Positions 43,209 through 52,286 of a stretch of DNA of 64,000 bases are shown here, piece after piece (the first letter of the stretch is position 1; every line of letters begins with the position of its first letter). A program made the position numbers and the translations under genes. Where the stretch lies: NCBI GenBank assembly GCA_017469845.1, contig JAFUFP010000018.1, positions 41,819 to 105,818 on the forward strand, written 5' to 3'. The notes beneath the pieces were generated by a model. That model was not told where the DNA came from, did not search any database, and worked only from the letters and a program-made list of their open reading frames with translations. Source of the DNA: Bacteroidales bacterium (GTDB taxonomy: Bacteria > Bacteroidota > Bacteroidia > Bacteroidales > UBA932).

Positions 43209-44114
43209 TTATTTCCTGTATATGGCGAAAACGGAGGAACCGCTGCCTGACATGGATGCGTAAACGGCTCCGCTTTCATAGAGGGATTCCTTGATGCTTC
43301 GGATACCGGGGTATTTGTCGAAAACCGTCGTCTCGAAATCGTTGACGAGACAGTCCTTCCACTGTCCTACACCTTTCCCGAGGGCCTCCATGAGGGGCAT
43401 TGGAGGGTTCTCCATCCTTTCTCTGGGGGTGATGCCCCTGTAGGCGTCCGCTGTTGAAACCGCTATTCCTTCCGGTGTCAGAACGGTCAGTTCATATTCG
43501 GCTGAACCGCCCTGTCCGTAATCTATTGAATCGAGATCGTAAGCGGAAAGGATTTCGCCTCGCCCTTTGCCGATCATCGGTCTGTTGTAAATGAAAACGG
43601 GGCAGTCGCTTCCGAGGGTTGCGGCCCTTTTCGCGAGTTCATTTTCGTCGAGTCCGAGGGAGAACAACTCCGAAATCATCCTGAGAGCGAACGCCGCGTC
43701 GGAAGATCCTCCTCCAAGGCCGGCTCCGACAGGGGATGTCTTCTCAAGGTAAATCTTCACGGGAGGGAGGTTGAATTCCTCATCCAGGATGGAATACGCT
43801 TTGACCGTAAGGTCTTTGAGGGGATTCCAACCTACACCGTCACTTTTGGCTATCGTGATCATGACCTTCCCGTTTTCTGATATGGCTTGGCAAAGGTTCG
43901 GAGAATATCCTTCCGGGACAGTTTCGGGAATGGGACCGTATTTGGCGAAGAGAGCGGCGGAAGTCTCACTGAAAGAATCTCCGGGGATGATTTCCAGGGT
44001 GTCATGAATGCCGAAATAAGGAACGAAGAGGGTCTCTATGTCATGGAAACCGTCTTCCCTTTTCTTCAGGACCGAAAGGCCAAGATTGATTTTAACATTC
44101 GGATACCGTATCAT
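43209..44114 (-). CDS. ispE: 4-diphosphocytidyl-2-C-methyl-D-erythritol kinase IspE
   Basis: IspE phosphorylates CDP-methylerythritol in the MEP isoprenoid pathway. The 301-residue product has the GHMP kinase motifs: YPNVKINLGLSVLKKREDGFH at the N-terminus, SPVGAGLGGGSSDAAFAL as the ATP loop, and ASMSGSGSSVFAIY at the C-terminus. An in-frame TTG nine bases upstream would overlap sufD; the ATG at 44114 is used. The gap to sufD is 5 bases. Confidence 0.95.
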   Translation of the reverse strand: MIRYPNVKINLGLSVLKKREDGFHDIETLFVPYFGIHDTLEIIPGDSFSETSAALFAKYGPIPETVPEGYSPNLCQAISENGKVMITIAKSDGVGWNPLKDLTVKAYSILDEEFNLPPVKIYLEKTSPVGAGLGGGSSDAAFALRMISELFSLGLDENELAKRAATLGSDCPVFIYNRPMIGKGRGEILSAYDLDSIDYGQGGSAEYELTVLTPEGIAVSTADAYRGITPRERMENPPMPLMEALGKGVGQWKDCLVNDFETTVFDKYPGIRSIKESLYESGAVYASMSGSGSSVFAIYRK

Positions 44115-44119
44115 GACGA

Positions 44120-44848
44120 TCAAACCATTTCTCTTATCGCCTTTTCGACTGAGGAAGAAATCTTCTCCTTGAGTTCGGGATCAGCGATATGTTCTATGAC
44201 GGGAGATATGAAAGAAATCATCTGAAGAACCATAGCCTCCTTTTCAGGAATGCCTCTTGAACGCATGTAGAACTGCTCGTTCTCGTCGAGCTTCCCGGTA
44301 GTGGCGCCGTGCGAACACTTGACGTCATCAGCGTAGATTTCCAGCTGGGGCCTGGTATTTATGCGGGCGTCTTCAGAGAGAAGTATGTTCCTGTTGGACT
44401 GGTATGCTTCAGTTTTTTGGGCATCCGGTGCGACCACTATCCTTCCGAAGAAAGATGCGGACGATGAGCCGGAAGCGATGCCGTTGAACTTCTGGTCGGA
44501 AACGCATTCGCCGCACAGGTGATGGACCTGTGTTCTGAATGATACCTTTTCCTTGCCGTTGCAAAGGTAAATACCGGACAGGGATACCTTGGCACCTTTC
44601 CCGCACATGAAAACGTCCACCGGAACGGAAGCGTCAACTCCGGGAAGCACCACTATGCAGATGTCGACGGAGGAATCCTCTTTCGCGATAATAGCGCTTA
44701 TGGGAGGGACGGTCTTTTCGGGAGAATCCATTATGAATACCTTTTCGCAACGTTCACCGTATCCGACAGTCAGTACTCCTTCACCGGAAGGAATGGGTAC
44801 TTCGGTGTAATGGCCGCGGTCAACGAAAGGTTTTTTTGAATCTGCCAT
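44120..44848 (-). CDS. sufD: Short SufD-like iron-sulphur assembly protein
   Basis: SufD forms the SufBC2D scaffold for iron-sulphur cluster building. The 242-residue product retains the beta-helix core and C-terminal helices: SGSSSASFFGRIVVAPDAQK, TEAYQSNRNILLSEDARINT, RPQLEIYADDVKCSHGATTG (with the conserved histidine) and YMRSRGIPEKEAMVLQM. E. coli SufD is about 420 residues, so roughly 180 N-terminal residues are absent and no matching sequence lies between it and sufC. It starts 12 bases after sufC. Confidence 0.88.
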   Translation of the reverse strand: MADSKKPFVDRGHYTEVPIPSGEGVLTVGYGERCEKVFIMDSPEKTVPPISAIIAKEDSSVDICIVVLPGVDASVPVDVFMCGKGAKVSLSGIYLCNGKEKVSFRTQVHHLCGECVSDQKFNGIASGSSSASFFGRIVVAPDAQKTEAYQSNRNILLSEDARINTRPQLEIYADDVKCSHGATTGKLDENEQFYMRSRGIPEKEAMVLQMISFISPVIEHIADPELKEKISSSVEKAIREMV

Positions 44849-44860
44849 GGAGAGTACGTT

Positions 44861-45610
44861 TTAGAAGCTTTCGAACCCTTTGGTCTGGATGGTGTCTATC
44901 ACCTCATGTCCACCGGTAGCGACAATCCTGCCGTCTTTGAGGACATGGACGATGTCGGGTGTGACATATTCGAGCAGTTTCTCGTAATGCGTTATTATGA
45001 TGGAAGCGTTCTCCGGGGTATGAAGAGAGTTCACACCTTCGGCGACGATTTTGAGAGCATCCACGTCAAGTCCGCTGTCTGTTTCATCGAGAATGGATAG
45101 AACAGGCTCGAGCATGGCCATCTGGAAGATTTCACCCCTCTTTTTCTCTCCGCCTGAGAAGCCTACGTTGACTTCCCTCTTGGCGAATTCGGGCTTCATC
45201 TGAACAAAGGCCATCTTGCTTTTCAAAAGTTTGAGGAAGTCTCCCGCTTTCATCGGCTCAAGCCCGAGAGCTTTGCGTTTGGCTGCGATTGCCGCCTTCA
45301 TGAATGCGGTGATGCTTACCCCGGGAATCTCTATCGGGTACTGGAACGACATGAAGATTCCGGCCCAGGACCTTTCCTCCGGACTCATCTGGAGGAGGTC
45401 CTTTCCGAGGAAAGTTATGCTTCCGGACGTGACCTCGTATTGGGGCTTGCCGGCAAGGACGCTGGAGAGGGTGCTTTTTCCCGCTCCGTTGGGTCCCATG
45501 ACCGCATGGATTTCGCCCGGACGGATTTCCAGGTCGATCCCTTTCAATATCTCCTTCTCGCCTATGGACGCGTGGAGATCCTTTATGCTGAGCAATATGG
45601 TTTCTGCCAT
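44861..45610 (-). CDS. sufC: Iron-sulphur assembly ATPase SufC
   Basis: SufC is the ABC-type ATPase of the SufBCD complex. The 249-residue product has Walker A GPNGAGKSTL, the signature FSGGEKKRGEIFQMA, Walker B ILDETDSGLDVDAL and THYEKLLEYV. The length is normal. It is separated from sufB by pnuC, which is unusual because sufB, sufC and sufD are normally adjacent. Confidence 0.97.
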   Translation of the reverse strand: MAETILLSIKDLHASIGEKEILKGIDLEIRPGEIHAVMGPNGAGKSTLSSVLAGKPQYEVTSGSITFLGKDLLQMSPEERSWAGIFMSFQYPIEIPGVSITAFMKAAIAAKRKALGLEPMKAGDFLKLLKSKMAFVQMKPEFAKREVNVGFSGGEKKRGEIFQMAMLEPVLSILDETDSGLDVDALKIVAEGVNSLHTPENASIIITHYEKLLEYVTPDIVHVLKDGRIVATGGHEVIDTIQTKGFESF

Positions 45611-45635
45611 ATCAATTTGGTTTTGTTCAAAATTC

Positions 45636-46268
45636 TTACGCTTTGTTCCTGTACAGTTTCATCCAAGTGAGGAGTGACCACACTCCATTGACAAGGTACA
45701 GGGCGCAGACGATAGGCATGAACACATGTCCTACCGACAGGTGGAGGATTATCTGTGCGATGTTCACTATCAGCCATGCTATCCAGCAGTCCCATTTCTT
45801 CATCGCCGAGAGGAGCTGCGCCATCAGGATCAGCACCGTCACGCAGGAATCCAGGTACGGATGCGGATCCGCGGGAAAGAGGCTGTCCAGGATCCATCCC
45901 CAGAGACCTGCCACGAGGAATACGGAACAGATCACCAGAAGCCTTTCCGGCCAGGACAGCATCGAGACCTTCAGGGCCGAAGAATCCTTTGAACTCTTTT
46001 CGTCTTCTCCCGGGTGAGTCCAACGGTAATGCCCGAGGACATTTATCGCCAGGGAAACGGGCTGGAGCAGAAGGCTTGCGTACAGGTCCTTGTTCCAGAA
46101 CATCAGGAAAAGTCCCGCCGTATAGAGGTATCCCACCCAGAAATTGTATTTCGAATTCCTTCCGGCAAGAACAACGCAGGTTATTCCGAGGATGGAGGTG
46201 ATGAGGTCTATGATCAGCACCGGGTAGTCATTACCCAAGGTGAAAAGCGGGGTGTTTATCCAATCCAT
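45636..46268 (-). CDS. pnuC: PnuC-type nicotinamide riboside transporter
   Basis: PnuC moves nicotinamide riboside (or in subfamilies other vitamins) across the inner membrane for NAD synthesis. The 210-residue product has about seven membrane helices and the family features YNFWVGYLYTAGLFLMFWNK, INVLGHYRWTHP and AWLIVNIAQIILHLSVGHVF. The ATG at 46268 is used; the longer frame starts at a TTG. It lies 22 bases after sufB and 25 before sufC on the same strand, inside the suf cluster. No nadR-type kinase gene was seen nearby. Confidence 0.88.
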   Translation of the reverse strand: MDWINTPLFTLGNDYPVLIIDLITSILGITCVVLAGRNSKYNFWVGYLYTAGLFLMFWNKDLYASLLLQPVSLAINVLGHYRWTHPGEDEKSSKDSSALKVSMLSWPERLLVICSVFLVAGLWGWILDSLFPADPHPYLDSCVTVLILMAQLLSAMKKWDCWIAWLIVNIAQIILHLSVGHVFMPIVCALYLVNGVWSLLTWMKLYRNKA

Positions 46269-46296
46269 TTGCAATAAGTTGTTTTATATCAGTTCG

Positions 46297-47745
46297 CTAT
46301 CCGACGGACCCTTCAAGGGAAACCTGGAGAAGCTTCTGAGCTTCCACCGCGAATTCCATGGGGAGTTTGGAAAGGACCTCCCTTGCGTATCCGTTCACTA
46401 TCAGTCCTACAGCGTCTTCAGGTCCCAGACCGCGCTGGTTGCAGTAGAAGAGCTGGTCTTCGCTTATCTTTGAAGTGGTGGCTTCGTGTTCCACTATGGC
46501 GCTGGGGTTGGCGCTCCTGATGTCGGGGAAGGTGTGAGCCCCGCAAAGAGATCCGATCAGGAGACTGTCGCACTGGGAGAAGTTCCTGGCGTGTTCGGCT
46601 CCCGGCAGAATCTGTACGAGGCCGCGGTAACTGTTCTGGCTGTGGCCCGCGGAGATTCCCTTGCTGACGATGCGGCTGCGGGTGTTCCTTCCGATGTGGA
46701 TCATCTTGGTGCCGGTATCCGCCTGCTGGTAGTTGTTCGTTACGGCAACGGAGTAGAATTCGGAAGAGGAGTTGTCCCCTTTCAGTATCGTTGAAGGGTA
46801 CTTCCAAGTTATCGCCGAGCCTGTCTCGACCTGAGTCCAGCTCAGGTGTGACCCGCTTCCGCGGCAGATGCCTCTTTTCGTTACGAGGTTGAGGATTCCG
46901 CCCTTGCCGTTCTCGTCTCCGGGATACCAGTTCTGGACGGTGCTGTATTTGACGTCGGCGTCCTTCTCGACGATTATTTCGACGACGGCGGCATGGAGTT
47001 GGTTCTCATCCCTCATGGGGGCTGTGCAACCTTCCATGTAACTGAGTGTTGAACCTTCGTCCGCCACTATGAGCGTCCTTTCGAACTGTCCGGTTCCGCT
47101 TGCGTTTATCCTGAAATAACTCGACAGCTCCATCGGGCATTTGACGCCTTTGGGAATGTAGCAGAACGATCCGTCGCTGAAGACGGCGGAGTTGAGGGCG
47201 GCGTAGTAATTGTCTCCCACGGGAACGACGCTTGCGAGGTACTTGCGCACAAGGTCGCCATGCTCTTTCACCGCTTCGGAGAACGAGCAGAATATTATGC
47301 CTTTCTCGGCGAGAGTCTTGCGGAAGGTTGTGGCGACCGAGACGGAGTCGAAGACGGCGTCAACGGCTACTACCCCGGCGAGGGCTTCCCTTTCACGGAG
47401 AGGAATTCCGAGCTTCTCGAAGGTCTCTTCCAGTTTCGGGTCAATCTCTTTGGGCCTGTCCGCGTCCTTTTTGGGGGCGGCGTAATATATTATGTCCTGG
47501 AAATCAATCTCCGGAAGATCGAGATGTCCCCAATGGGGTGCGGGCATCTTCTGCCACCGTCGGAAGGCGTCAAGGCGGAAGTCGAGCAACCACTGGGGCT
47601 CCTCCTTCCTTTGGGAAATCATCCTTATGATGTCCTCCGACAACCCTTTCGGAACATACTCCTGCTCAAGGTCGGTCACGAAACCTTCCTTGTATTCCTT
47701 CGAGGTAAATTCCTTTATTATCTGGTTTTCCTGTTCTGTATCCAT
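46297..47745 (-). CDS. sufB: Iron-sulphur assembly protein SufB
   Basis: SufB is the scaffold subunit on which the cluster forms. The 482-residue length is normal. Signatures include [80 protein letters not shown] and the C-terminal [20 protein letters not shown]. It is the first gene of a six-gene minus-strand operon (sufB-pnuC-sufC-sufD-ispE-tsaE) with a promoter box 24 bases upstream. No sufS or sufE was found in the window. Confidence 0.96.
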   Translation of the reverse strand: MDTEQENQIIKEFTSKEYKEGFVTDLEQEYVPKGLSEDIIRMISQRKEEPQWLLDFRLDAFRRWQKMPAPHWGHLDLPEIDFQDIIYYAAPKKDADRPKEIDPKLEETFEKLGIPLREREALAGVVAVDAVFDSVSVATTFRKTLAEKGIIFCSFSEAVKEHGDLVRKYLASVVPVGDNYYAALNSAVFSDGSFCYIPKGVKCPMELSSYFRINASGTGQFERTLIVADEGSTLSYMEGCTAPMRDENQLHAAVVEIIVEKDADVKYSTVQNWYPGDENGKGGILNLVTKRGICRGSGSHLSWTQVETGSAITWKYPSTILKGDNSSSEFYSVAVTNNYQQADTGTKMIHIGRNTRSRIVSKGISAGHSQNSYRGLVQILPGAEHARNFSQCDSLLIGSLCGAHTFPDIRSANPSAIVEHEATTSKISEDQLFYCNQRGLGPEDAVGLIVNGYAREVLSKLPMEFAVEAQKLLQVSLEGSVG

Positions 47746-47768
47746 TGTAGATTCCCTTTAAGGGACTG

Positions 47769-47776
47769 CAAAGATA
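47769..47776 (-). promoter_or_regulatory. Promoter -7 box for the sufB operon
   Basis: Minus-strand TATCTTTG matches TAnnTTTG, 23 bases upstream of the sufB ATG and just inside the short gap after aroC. Confidence 0.62.
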
Positions 47777-47786
47777 GTGAAAAATA

Positions 47787-48866
47787 CTACATGAGACCTG
47801 TCAGGTCGGCAAGCACTATGGCCGTCATGGCTTCGACGATGACCGGAGTCCTGAGGGCGATGCAGGCGTCATGCCTTCCCGGAATCTCCAATGAAGTCAT
47901 CTGTCCCGAGGCGAAATTGAAGGTCTTCTGACCTTTGCCGATGCTGGATGTGGGCTTGAAGGCGACACGGAATGTGATGGGATTTCCGTTGGTTATGCCT
48001 CCATTTATGCCTCCGGCTCCGTTCTTCCCGGGTTTCACGCTGGTATGGAGGGTGAGGCTCGAAGACTTGTCAACCTTGTCAAATGGGTCATTGTGCTCCG
48101 ATCCCTTCATTCTTGCCGCCTGGAATCCGTCGCCGAATTCTATGCCACGTACTCCCGGAATCGAGAATATAGCATGGGATATGAGGGACTCAACAGAGTC
48201 GAAGAAAGGTTCTCCCAGTCCAGCGGGGATACCGTCGGCCCGGCATTCTACTATGCCTCCCACCGAATCCTTTTCGCGCATTGTACGTTCAAGTACGTCA
48301 GCCCAGATTTCGGAAGGGGAGAGGTCTTCGGGACGCTCACGTCCTCCGGAAGGGAGGGCGACATCCGAAATGGATGAGAGCGCCTCTTCTCGGGTGACTC
48401 CTCCCACTTCGATGAGGGAAGCCTTCACTTCGCAGGCCAGCATCTTCTTCGCGACAACTCCTGCCGCGACAATCGGTAGGGTTATTCTTCCGGAGAAGTG
48501 TCCCCCGCCCCTCGGGTCGTTGAAGTCAAGCCATTTGATGCTGGCAGTGTAGTCGGCATGGCCTGGCCTCGGAACGTCGTTGAAAAGCCGGTAGTCAGAG
48601 GAGCGGGTGTTGCGGTTACGGAATATTATCGTGAGGGGAGCGCCTGTGGTATGGCCGTTGTATATTCCGCTGAGGAACTCAGGCTCATCCGTTTCTATGC
48701 GGGGTGTTGTGCCTTTGGCGCCGCTCTTGCGGCGGGCGATATCTTTCACGAAATCTTCCTCTGAGAGCGGGATGCCAGGCTGAACCCCGTCAATTACGAT
48801 GCCTATCGCATCACCGTGTGACTCTCCGAATATCGATACTCTGAATTTTCTGCCGAAACTGTTCAT
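47787..48866 (-). CDS. aroC: Chorismate synthase
   Basis: AroC converts EPSP to chorismate using reduced FMN. The 359-residue product has GRKFRVSIFGESHGDAIGIV, DFNDPRGGGHFSGRITLPIV and GIEFGDGFQAARMKGSEHND, all family signatures. The start at 48866 (MNSFGRKF) is used; a longer frame to 48953 overlaps the upstream fusion gene and adds non-family residues. It lies 13 bases after the aroDA fusion. Confidence 0.96.
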   Translation of the reverse strand: MNSFGRKFRVSIFGESHGDAIGIVIDGVQPGIPLSEEDFVKDIARRKSGAKGTTPRIETDEPEFLSGIYNGHTTGAPLTIIFRNRNTRSSDYRLFNDVPRPGHADYTASIKWLDFNDPRGGGHFSGRITLPIVAAGVVAKKMLACEVKASLIEVGGVTREEALSSISDVALPSGGRERPEDLSPSEIWADVLERTMREKDSVGGIVECRADGIPAGLGEPFFDSVESLISHAIFSIPGVRGIEFGDGFQAARMKGSEHNDPFDKVDKSSSLTLHTSVKPGKNGAGGINGGITNGNPITFRVAFKPTSSIGKGQKTFNFASGQMTSLEIPGRHDACIALRTPVIVEAMTAIVLADLTGLM

Positions 48867-48879
48867 GACTTCTTGTTTT

Positions 48880-50880
48880 CTATTTTCCTGTGGCGACCGA
48901 GAACACATCGTGGAAGTCCGGGAAGGATTTTTCGACGCATTCTTCGTCATCAATGATTATGGGACCGTCCGCTCCAATGGAGGCGACTTTAAGGGCCATC
49001 ACCATGCGGTGGTCGTGTGAAGAGGAATATGCTCCGCCTTTGAGCAGTTTGCCAAGTAGACATCTTTGGGCGAGGGACATGCCGTCAATGATGAGGTTGT
49101 CTCCCTTGATGAAGGCTCTGACTCCCATCTTGGTCAACATCTCAAGAATCGCTTTGGCCCTGTCGCTTTCCTTTCCGGCGAGTCTTCCCACGCCTCCAAT
49201 CTGGCTTCTTCCCTGGCAGAATGCCGCCAGAACGGAAATCACAGGGAACAGGTCGGGGCAATTGCTGGCATCCACGTCGAAAGAGCAGAGCGGGGCCCTT
49301 TGGGCACGGATGTTTCCGCTCTCGTCGATCTGGCACAGGCTGGCTCCCGCTTGGGCAAGGATGTCGAGGATGCTGAGGTCAGCCTGGAGGGATTTGGTGT
49401 CCAGACCCTCAATTTCCACTTTGCCGAAAACGGCTCCGGCGACGAGGAAAGGGGCTGCCGAACTCCAGTCCGCTTCGAGGTCTATGTCGGCGGCCTTGTA
49501 TTTCTGGTTCCCTTTGATATGGAAAGTGATAGCTTCACATAGGCTCCAGTCCTGCGTCTCCATAAAATCTTCCCCTCCTTCCATTTCGCTTTCGATCCTG
49601 ATGCCGAACTGCTTGAGGACATCGATCGTTATGTAGATGTACGGGATGCTCTTGGGATCGGTCAGTCTCAGCACCGTATCCTCTTCGCAAAGAGGAAGGG
49701 CTGCAAGAAGTCCGGAAACGAGTTGCGATCCGTCTTTCCCGGAGATTACGGCATCGGGTCTCGGGGATAAGTGCCCTTTGATGTGCAGCGGAATCATTTC
49801 CGGGGCGGGGCCATCGCTTTGGAGAGAGACTCCGAAAGTCTCCATCATCCGGACGGAACCTTTGAGGGGTCGGCGGAGCAGAGTCTTTTCTCCGGTGACA
49901 AGGACTTCTTCCGTGCAGATCTTGGAGAGGATGGGGATCATCATCCTGGTGAGGAAACCGGATTCTCCCGTGTGGATCGTCTTTCCGCTGAATTCTTTTC
50001 CTCCGGTTCCTTTTATTGTTATCGTTCTTCCATCGACTGTGATTTCCGCTCCGAGTTCTCTTGCCAGGGATAGGGCGGATTCGTTGTCACCGCAGGAGGA
50101 ATATCCCTTCAGAACGGAAGTTCCCTCAGATAGGGCGGCAGCGACTATCGCCCTTTGCGCGAAGCTCTTTGAGCAGGGCATCTTGATGATGGGGGGATTT
50201 TTTTCGGGGTCCGAAGAATAACCGATGGGCAGCCACTCTCCCCAGACAGCTTTGTTCATTTCCTTGTACGGCCATTGACCGGGAGCGGCAGCCTCTTCTT
50301 CCGACAGTGCCGCATAAGTGAAAGGTGCACCCTTCTTCAGGCAGTCAAGGCGGGTGTATCTCCCGTCTTCACCCATGGAGAAGGCTACAAGTGTTCCGGG
50401 GGCTGAAGAATTGTATAGCTGCAGAACCCTGTCGGCTTCCTGGGACTTTCTGGCGGTGGGGACGATCTTGACGATTTCTCCGCCAAGGTGGCGGCATTTC
50501 TCGCAGATCGCTTCAAGAGCCATCAGGGAATCCGTCCCCTCGAAGTCATGATAAGAGCGGATAAGGGTGGTCCCGCATTCGTGGGCTTCCCGCCTTATTC
50601 TCTTCGCCATCATGGCGGGAGCCTCGATTTCGACATCGACGTAAGCCGCTCCTGAGCGGACAGCGGTTATGAGTTTCGATTCAGCCTCCGCCGGTGTCAT
50701 CTCATCGGAAACCCGGCAAGTCGCGACAAGGGGGACATCTGACCCGGAGAACAGTTCCTCGATCTGTTCATTGTCCATGGGGCATCTGTCAAGCCGGATT
50801 TCGGCCATGCCGATGTCCGGGCGGTCGAGGATTTCGAGGATTTCTTCAAAAGTACGGTTCTGTATTGTGGTGCAAATCAT
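48880..50880 (-). CDS. Fusion of type I 3-dehydroquinate dehydratase and EPSP synthase
   Basis: Two shikimate enzymes are joined in one 666-residue chain. Residues about 1-215 form a type I dehydroquinase (AroD): MAEIRLD, the catalytic base H111 in RSYHDFEG and Schiff-base lysine K138 in EIVKIVPTA. Residues about 228-666 form EPSP synthase (AroA): [47 protein letters not shown] and a C-terminal DEECVEKSFPDFHDVF. The frame is continuous with no sign of a misread stop. The steps catalysed are 3 and 6 of the pathway; aroE and aroK are not in the window. It overlaps aroB by 4 bases. Confidence 0.93.
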   Translation of the reverse strand: MICTTIQNRTFEEILEILDRPDIGMAEIRLDRCPMDNEQIEELFSGSDVPLVATCRVSDEMTPAEAESKLITAVRSGAAYVDVEIEAPAMMAKRIRREAHECGTTLIRSYHDFEGTDSLMALEAICEKCRHLGGEIVKIVPTARKSQEADRVLQLYNSSAPGTLVAFSMGEDGRYTRLDCLKKGAPFTYAALSEEEAAAPGQWPYKEMNKAVWGEWLPIGYSSDPEKNPPIIKMPCSKSFAQRAIVAAALSEGTSVLKGYSSCGDNESALSLARELGAEITVDGRTITIKGTGGKEFSGKTIHTGESGFLTRMMIPILSKICTEEVLVTGEKTLLRRPLKGSVRMMETFGVSLQSDGPAPEMIPLHIKGHLSPRPDAVISGKDGSQLVSGLLAALPLCEEDTVLRLTDPKSIPYIYITIDVLKQFGIRIESEMEGGEDFMETQDWSLCEAITFHIKGNQKYKAADIDLEADWSSAAPFLVAGAVFGKVEIEGLDTKSLQADLSILDILAQAGASLCQIDESGNIRAQRAPLCSFDVDASNCPDLFPVISVLAAFCQGRSQIGGVGRLAGKESDRAKAILEMLTKMGVRAFIKGDNLIIDGMSLAQRCLLGKLLKGGAYSSSHDHRMVMALKVASIGADGPIIIDDEECVEKSFPDFHDVFSVATGK

Positions 50881-52004
50881 ATGTCAAAAGTATGTTTCGA
50901 AATGAGATCGATGGCTTCTTCCACCGTGAGGTCCTTGATCAGTGCATGGCCGATCTTCTCCGGAAGGATGAAATGTATTATGTTCCCTTCCGCCTTTTTG
51001 TCGATGGACATGGCATCTTTCATTGCCTCGAGGGTGAAAGGGCATTCATAAGGAAGTCCCACCTTTTCGAAATCTTCCTTCAGGCGTTCTGGCAGTTCGG
51101 CTTCAGATATGCCCAAAGAGGAAGACAGTTCAGCGGCGAGGACGATACCCATGGCGACGGCTTCCCCGTGGGTGATTCCTTTTCCCTCCGTAGCGTTTGA
51201 CGCAAGATGCTCAATCGCATGGGCGAAGGTATGTCCGAGATTGAGTAGCCTCCTTTCGCCTTTTTCGAACTGGTCCCTTGAAACGACTCCGGCTTTGACT
51301 GAAGCCGCTGCAAAAATGAGGGGAAGAAGTTCCTTTGAGTAAGTTGAAATCCCGTCTTTATGTGAATGGATTTTCTCAAGAACGGAGCAGGCTTGTCCGT
51401 ACCAATTGTCCTCAGGACCGTTGTCCAGGATGAATGTTTTCAGCATTTCCGCAGAACCGGAAACGAAATCCCTTTCGGAGAGTGTTTCCAGAGGCTCGGG
51501 ACAAAGGAAGGTGAAATCAGGCTGCCTGATTACGCCGAGCATATTCTTGAAGTGGAGAAAGTTCACGCCGGTTTTCCCTCCGATGGCAGCATCTACCTGT
51601 GAAAGGAGAGTTGTGGGAATGAAAGCGAAGTGGACCCCACGTTTGTAAACGGAAGCGGCAAATCCGGTCATGTCGGTAGTTATGCCACCACCGATGCCGA
51701 GGACAAGAGAATTCCTGTCCGCTTTATTTTCCAGAAGGAAAGAGCAGATGTCAAGAACGGTATCGATGTTCTTGCTTTTCTCGGTCGCCTCTATGGAAAC
51801 AATGCCTCCAAATTTTGCCGGGAATGATTCCTCAAGGTAAGATGAAACTTTTTCAGCGATGGGGGATACCGAACTGTCATGAACGACGAATATTTTCCCA
51901 TAGGGCGCGAGTAGTGGAAAAATACCGTCAAGGTGCGCTCCTTTAACGATGCGGCTTATCACCTTCCCGTCTTCAATGATTTCTATGTCGTTGTGGCGTT
52001 CCAT
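50877..52004 (-). CDS. aroB: 3-dehydroquinate synthase
   Basis: AroB makes 3-dehydroquinate from DAHP using NAD and zinc. The 375-residue product has VLGIGGGITTDMTGFAASVY, GVHFAFIPTTLLSQVDAAIG, GGKTGVNFLHFKNMLGVIRQ and LNLGHTFAHAIEH with the zinc histidines, and GEAVAMGIVLA. It is the first gene of the aroB-aroDA-aroC operon; its stop overlaps the start of the fusion gene by 4 bases. A promoter box lies 30 bases upstream. Confidence 0.96.
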   Translation of the reverse strand: MERHNDIEIIEDGKVISRIVKGAHLDGIFPLLAPYGKIFVVHDSSVSPIAEKVSSYLEESFPAKFGGIVSIEATEKSKNIDTVLDICSFLLENKADRNSLVLGIGGGITTDMTGFAASVYKRGVHFAFIPTTLLSQVDAAIGGKTGVNFLHFKNMLGVIRQPDFTFLCPEPLETLSERDFVSGSAEMLKTFILDNGPEDNWYGQACSVLEKIHSHKDGISTYSKELLPLIFAAASVKAGVVSRDQFEKGERRLLNLGHTFAHAIEHLASNATEGKGITHGEAVAMGIVLAAELSSSLGISEAELPERLKEDFEKVGLPYECPFTLEAMKDAMSIDKKAEGNIIHFILPEKIGHALIKDLTVEEAIDLISKHTFDI

Positions 52005-52033
52005 CTGTTTCTTTCAAGAAAACTCATATCTCA

Positions 52034-52041
52034 CAAAGATA
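52034..52041 (-). promoter_or_regulatory. Promoter -7 box for the aroB operon
   Basis: Minus-strand TATCTTTG matches TAnnTTTG, 29 bases upstream of the aroB ATG. Confidence 0.62.
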
Positions 52042-52090
52042 AGTGTTTTCGGTGAAGAACGGTAGAGAAAAGCTTTCGCTGCAAATAAAA

Positions 52091-52121
52091 TTGCAAAATT
52101 GCGACCGTTTCGGTAACTTTG
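52091..52121 (+). promoter_or_regulatory. Promoter (-33 and -7) for tRNA-Leu
   Basis: TTG at 52091-52093, then 20 bases, then TAACTTTG at 52114-52121, close to the Bacteroidota consensus. It lies 32 bases before the tRNA. Confidence 0.7.
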
Positions 52122-52153
52122 CCCCGTTATTCGACAATCGCCGAAAACCATAT

Positions 52154-52238
52154 GCCCGAGTGGCGGAATTGGTAGACGCGCTGGACTCAAAATCCTGTGT
52201 CCTTTAAAGACGTGCCGGTTCGAGCCCGGCCCCGGGCA
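52154..52238 (+). tRNA. tRNA-Leu (anticodon CAA)
   Basis: This is an 85-base class II tRNA with a long variable arm (GTC / GAC stem). The anticodon loop is CTCAAAA (anticodon CAA), the T stem GCCGG / CCGGC with loop TTCGAGC, and the D arm GCG / CGC. Two mismatches appear: A6-C67 in the acceptor stem and T28-T42 in the anticodon stem. CCA is not encoded. It has its own promoter and terminator, so it is probably functional. Confidence 0.9.
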
Positions 52239-52244
52239 CCCCTG

Positions 52245-52270
52245 GCCTCTCCTTCTCGGAGGGGCTTTTT
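52245..52270 (+). terminator. Intrinsic terminator of tRNA-Leu
   Basis: GCCTCTCC (52245-52252) pairs with GGAGGGGC (52258-52265, one G-T pair), followed by TTTTT. Confidence 0.82.
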
Positions 52271-52286
52271 GTATGGCCCTGTTCAG

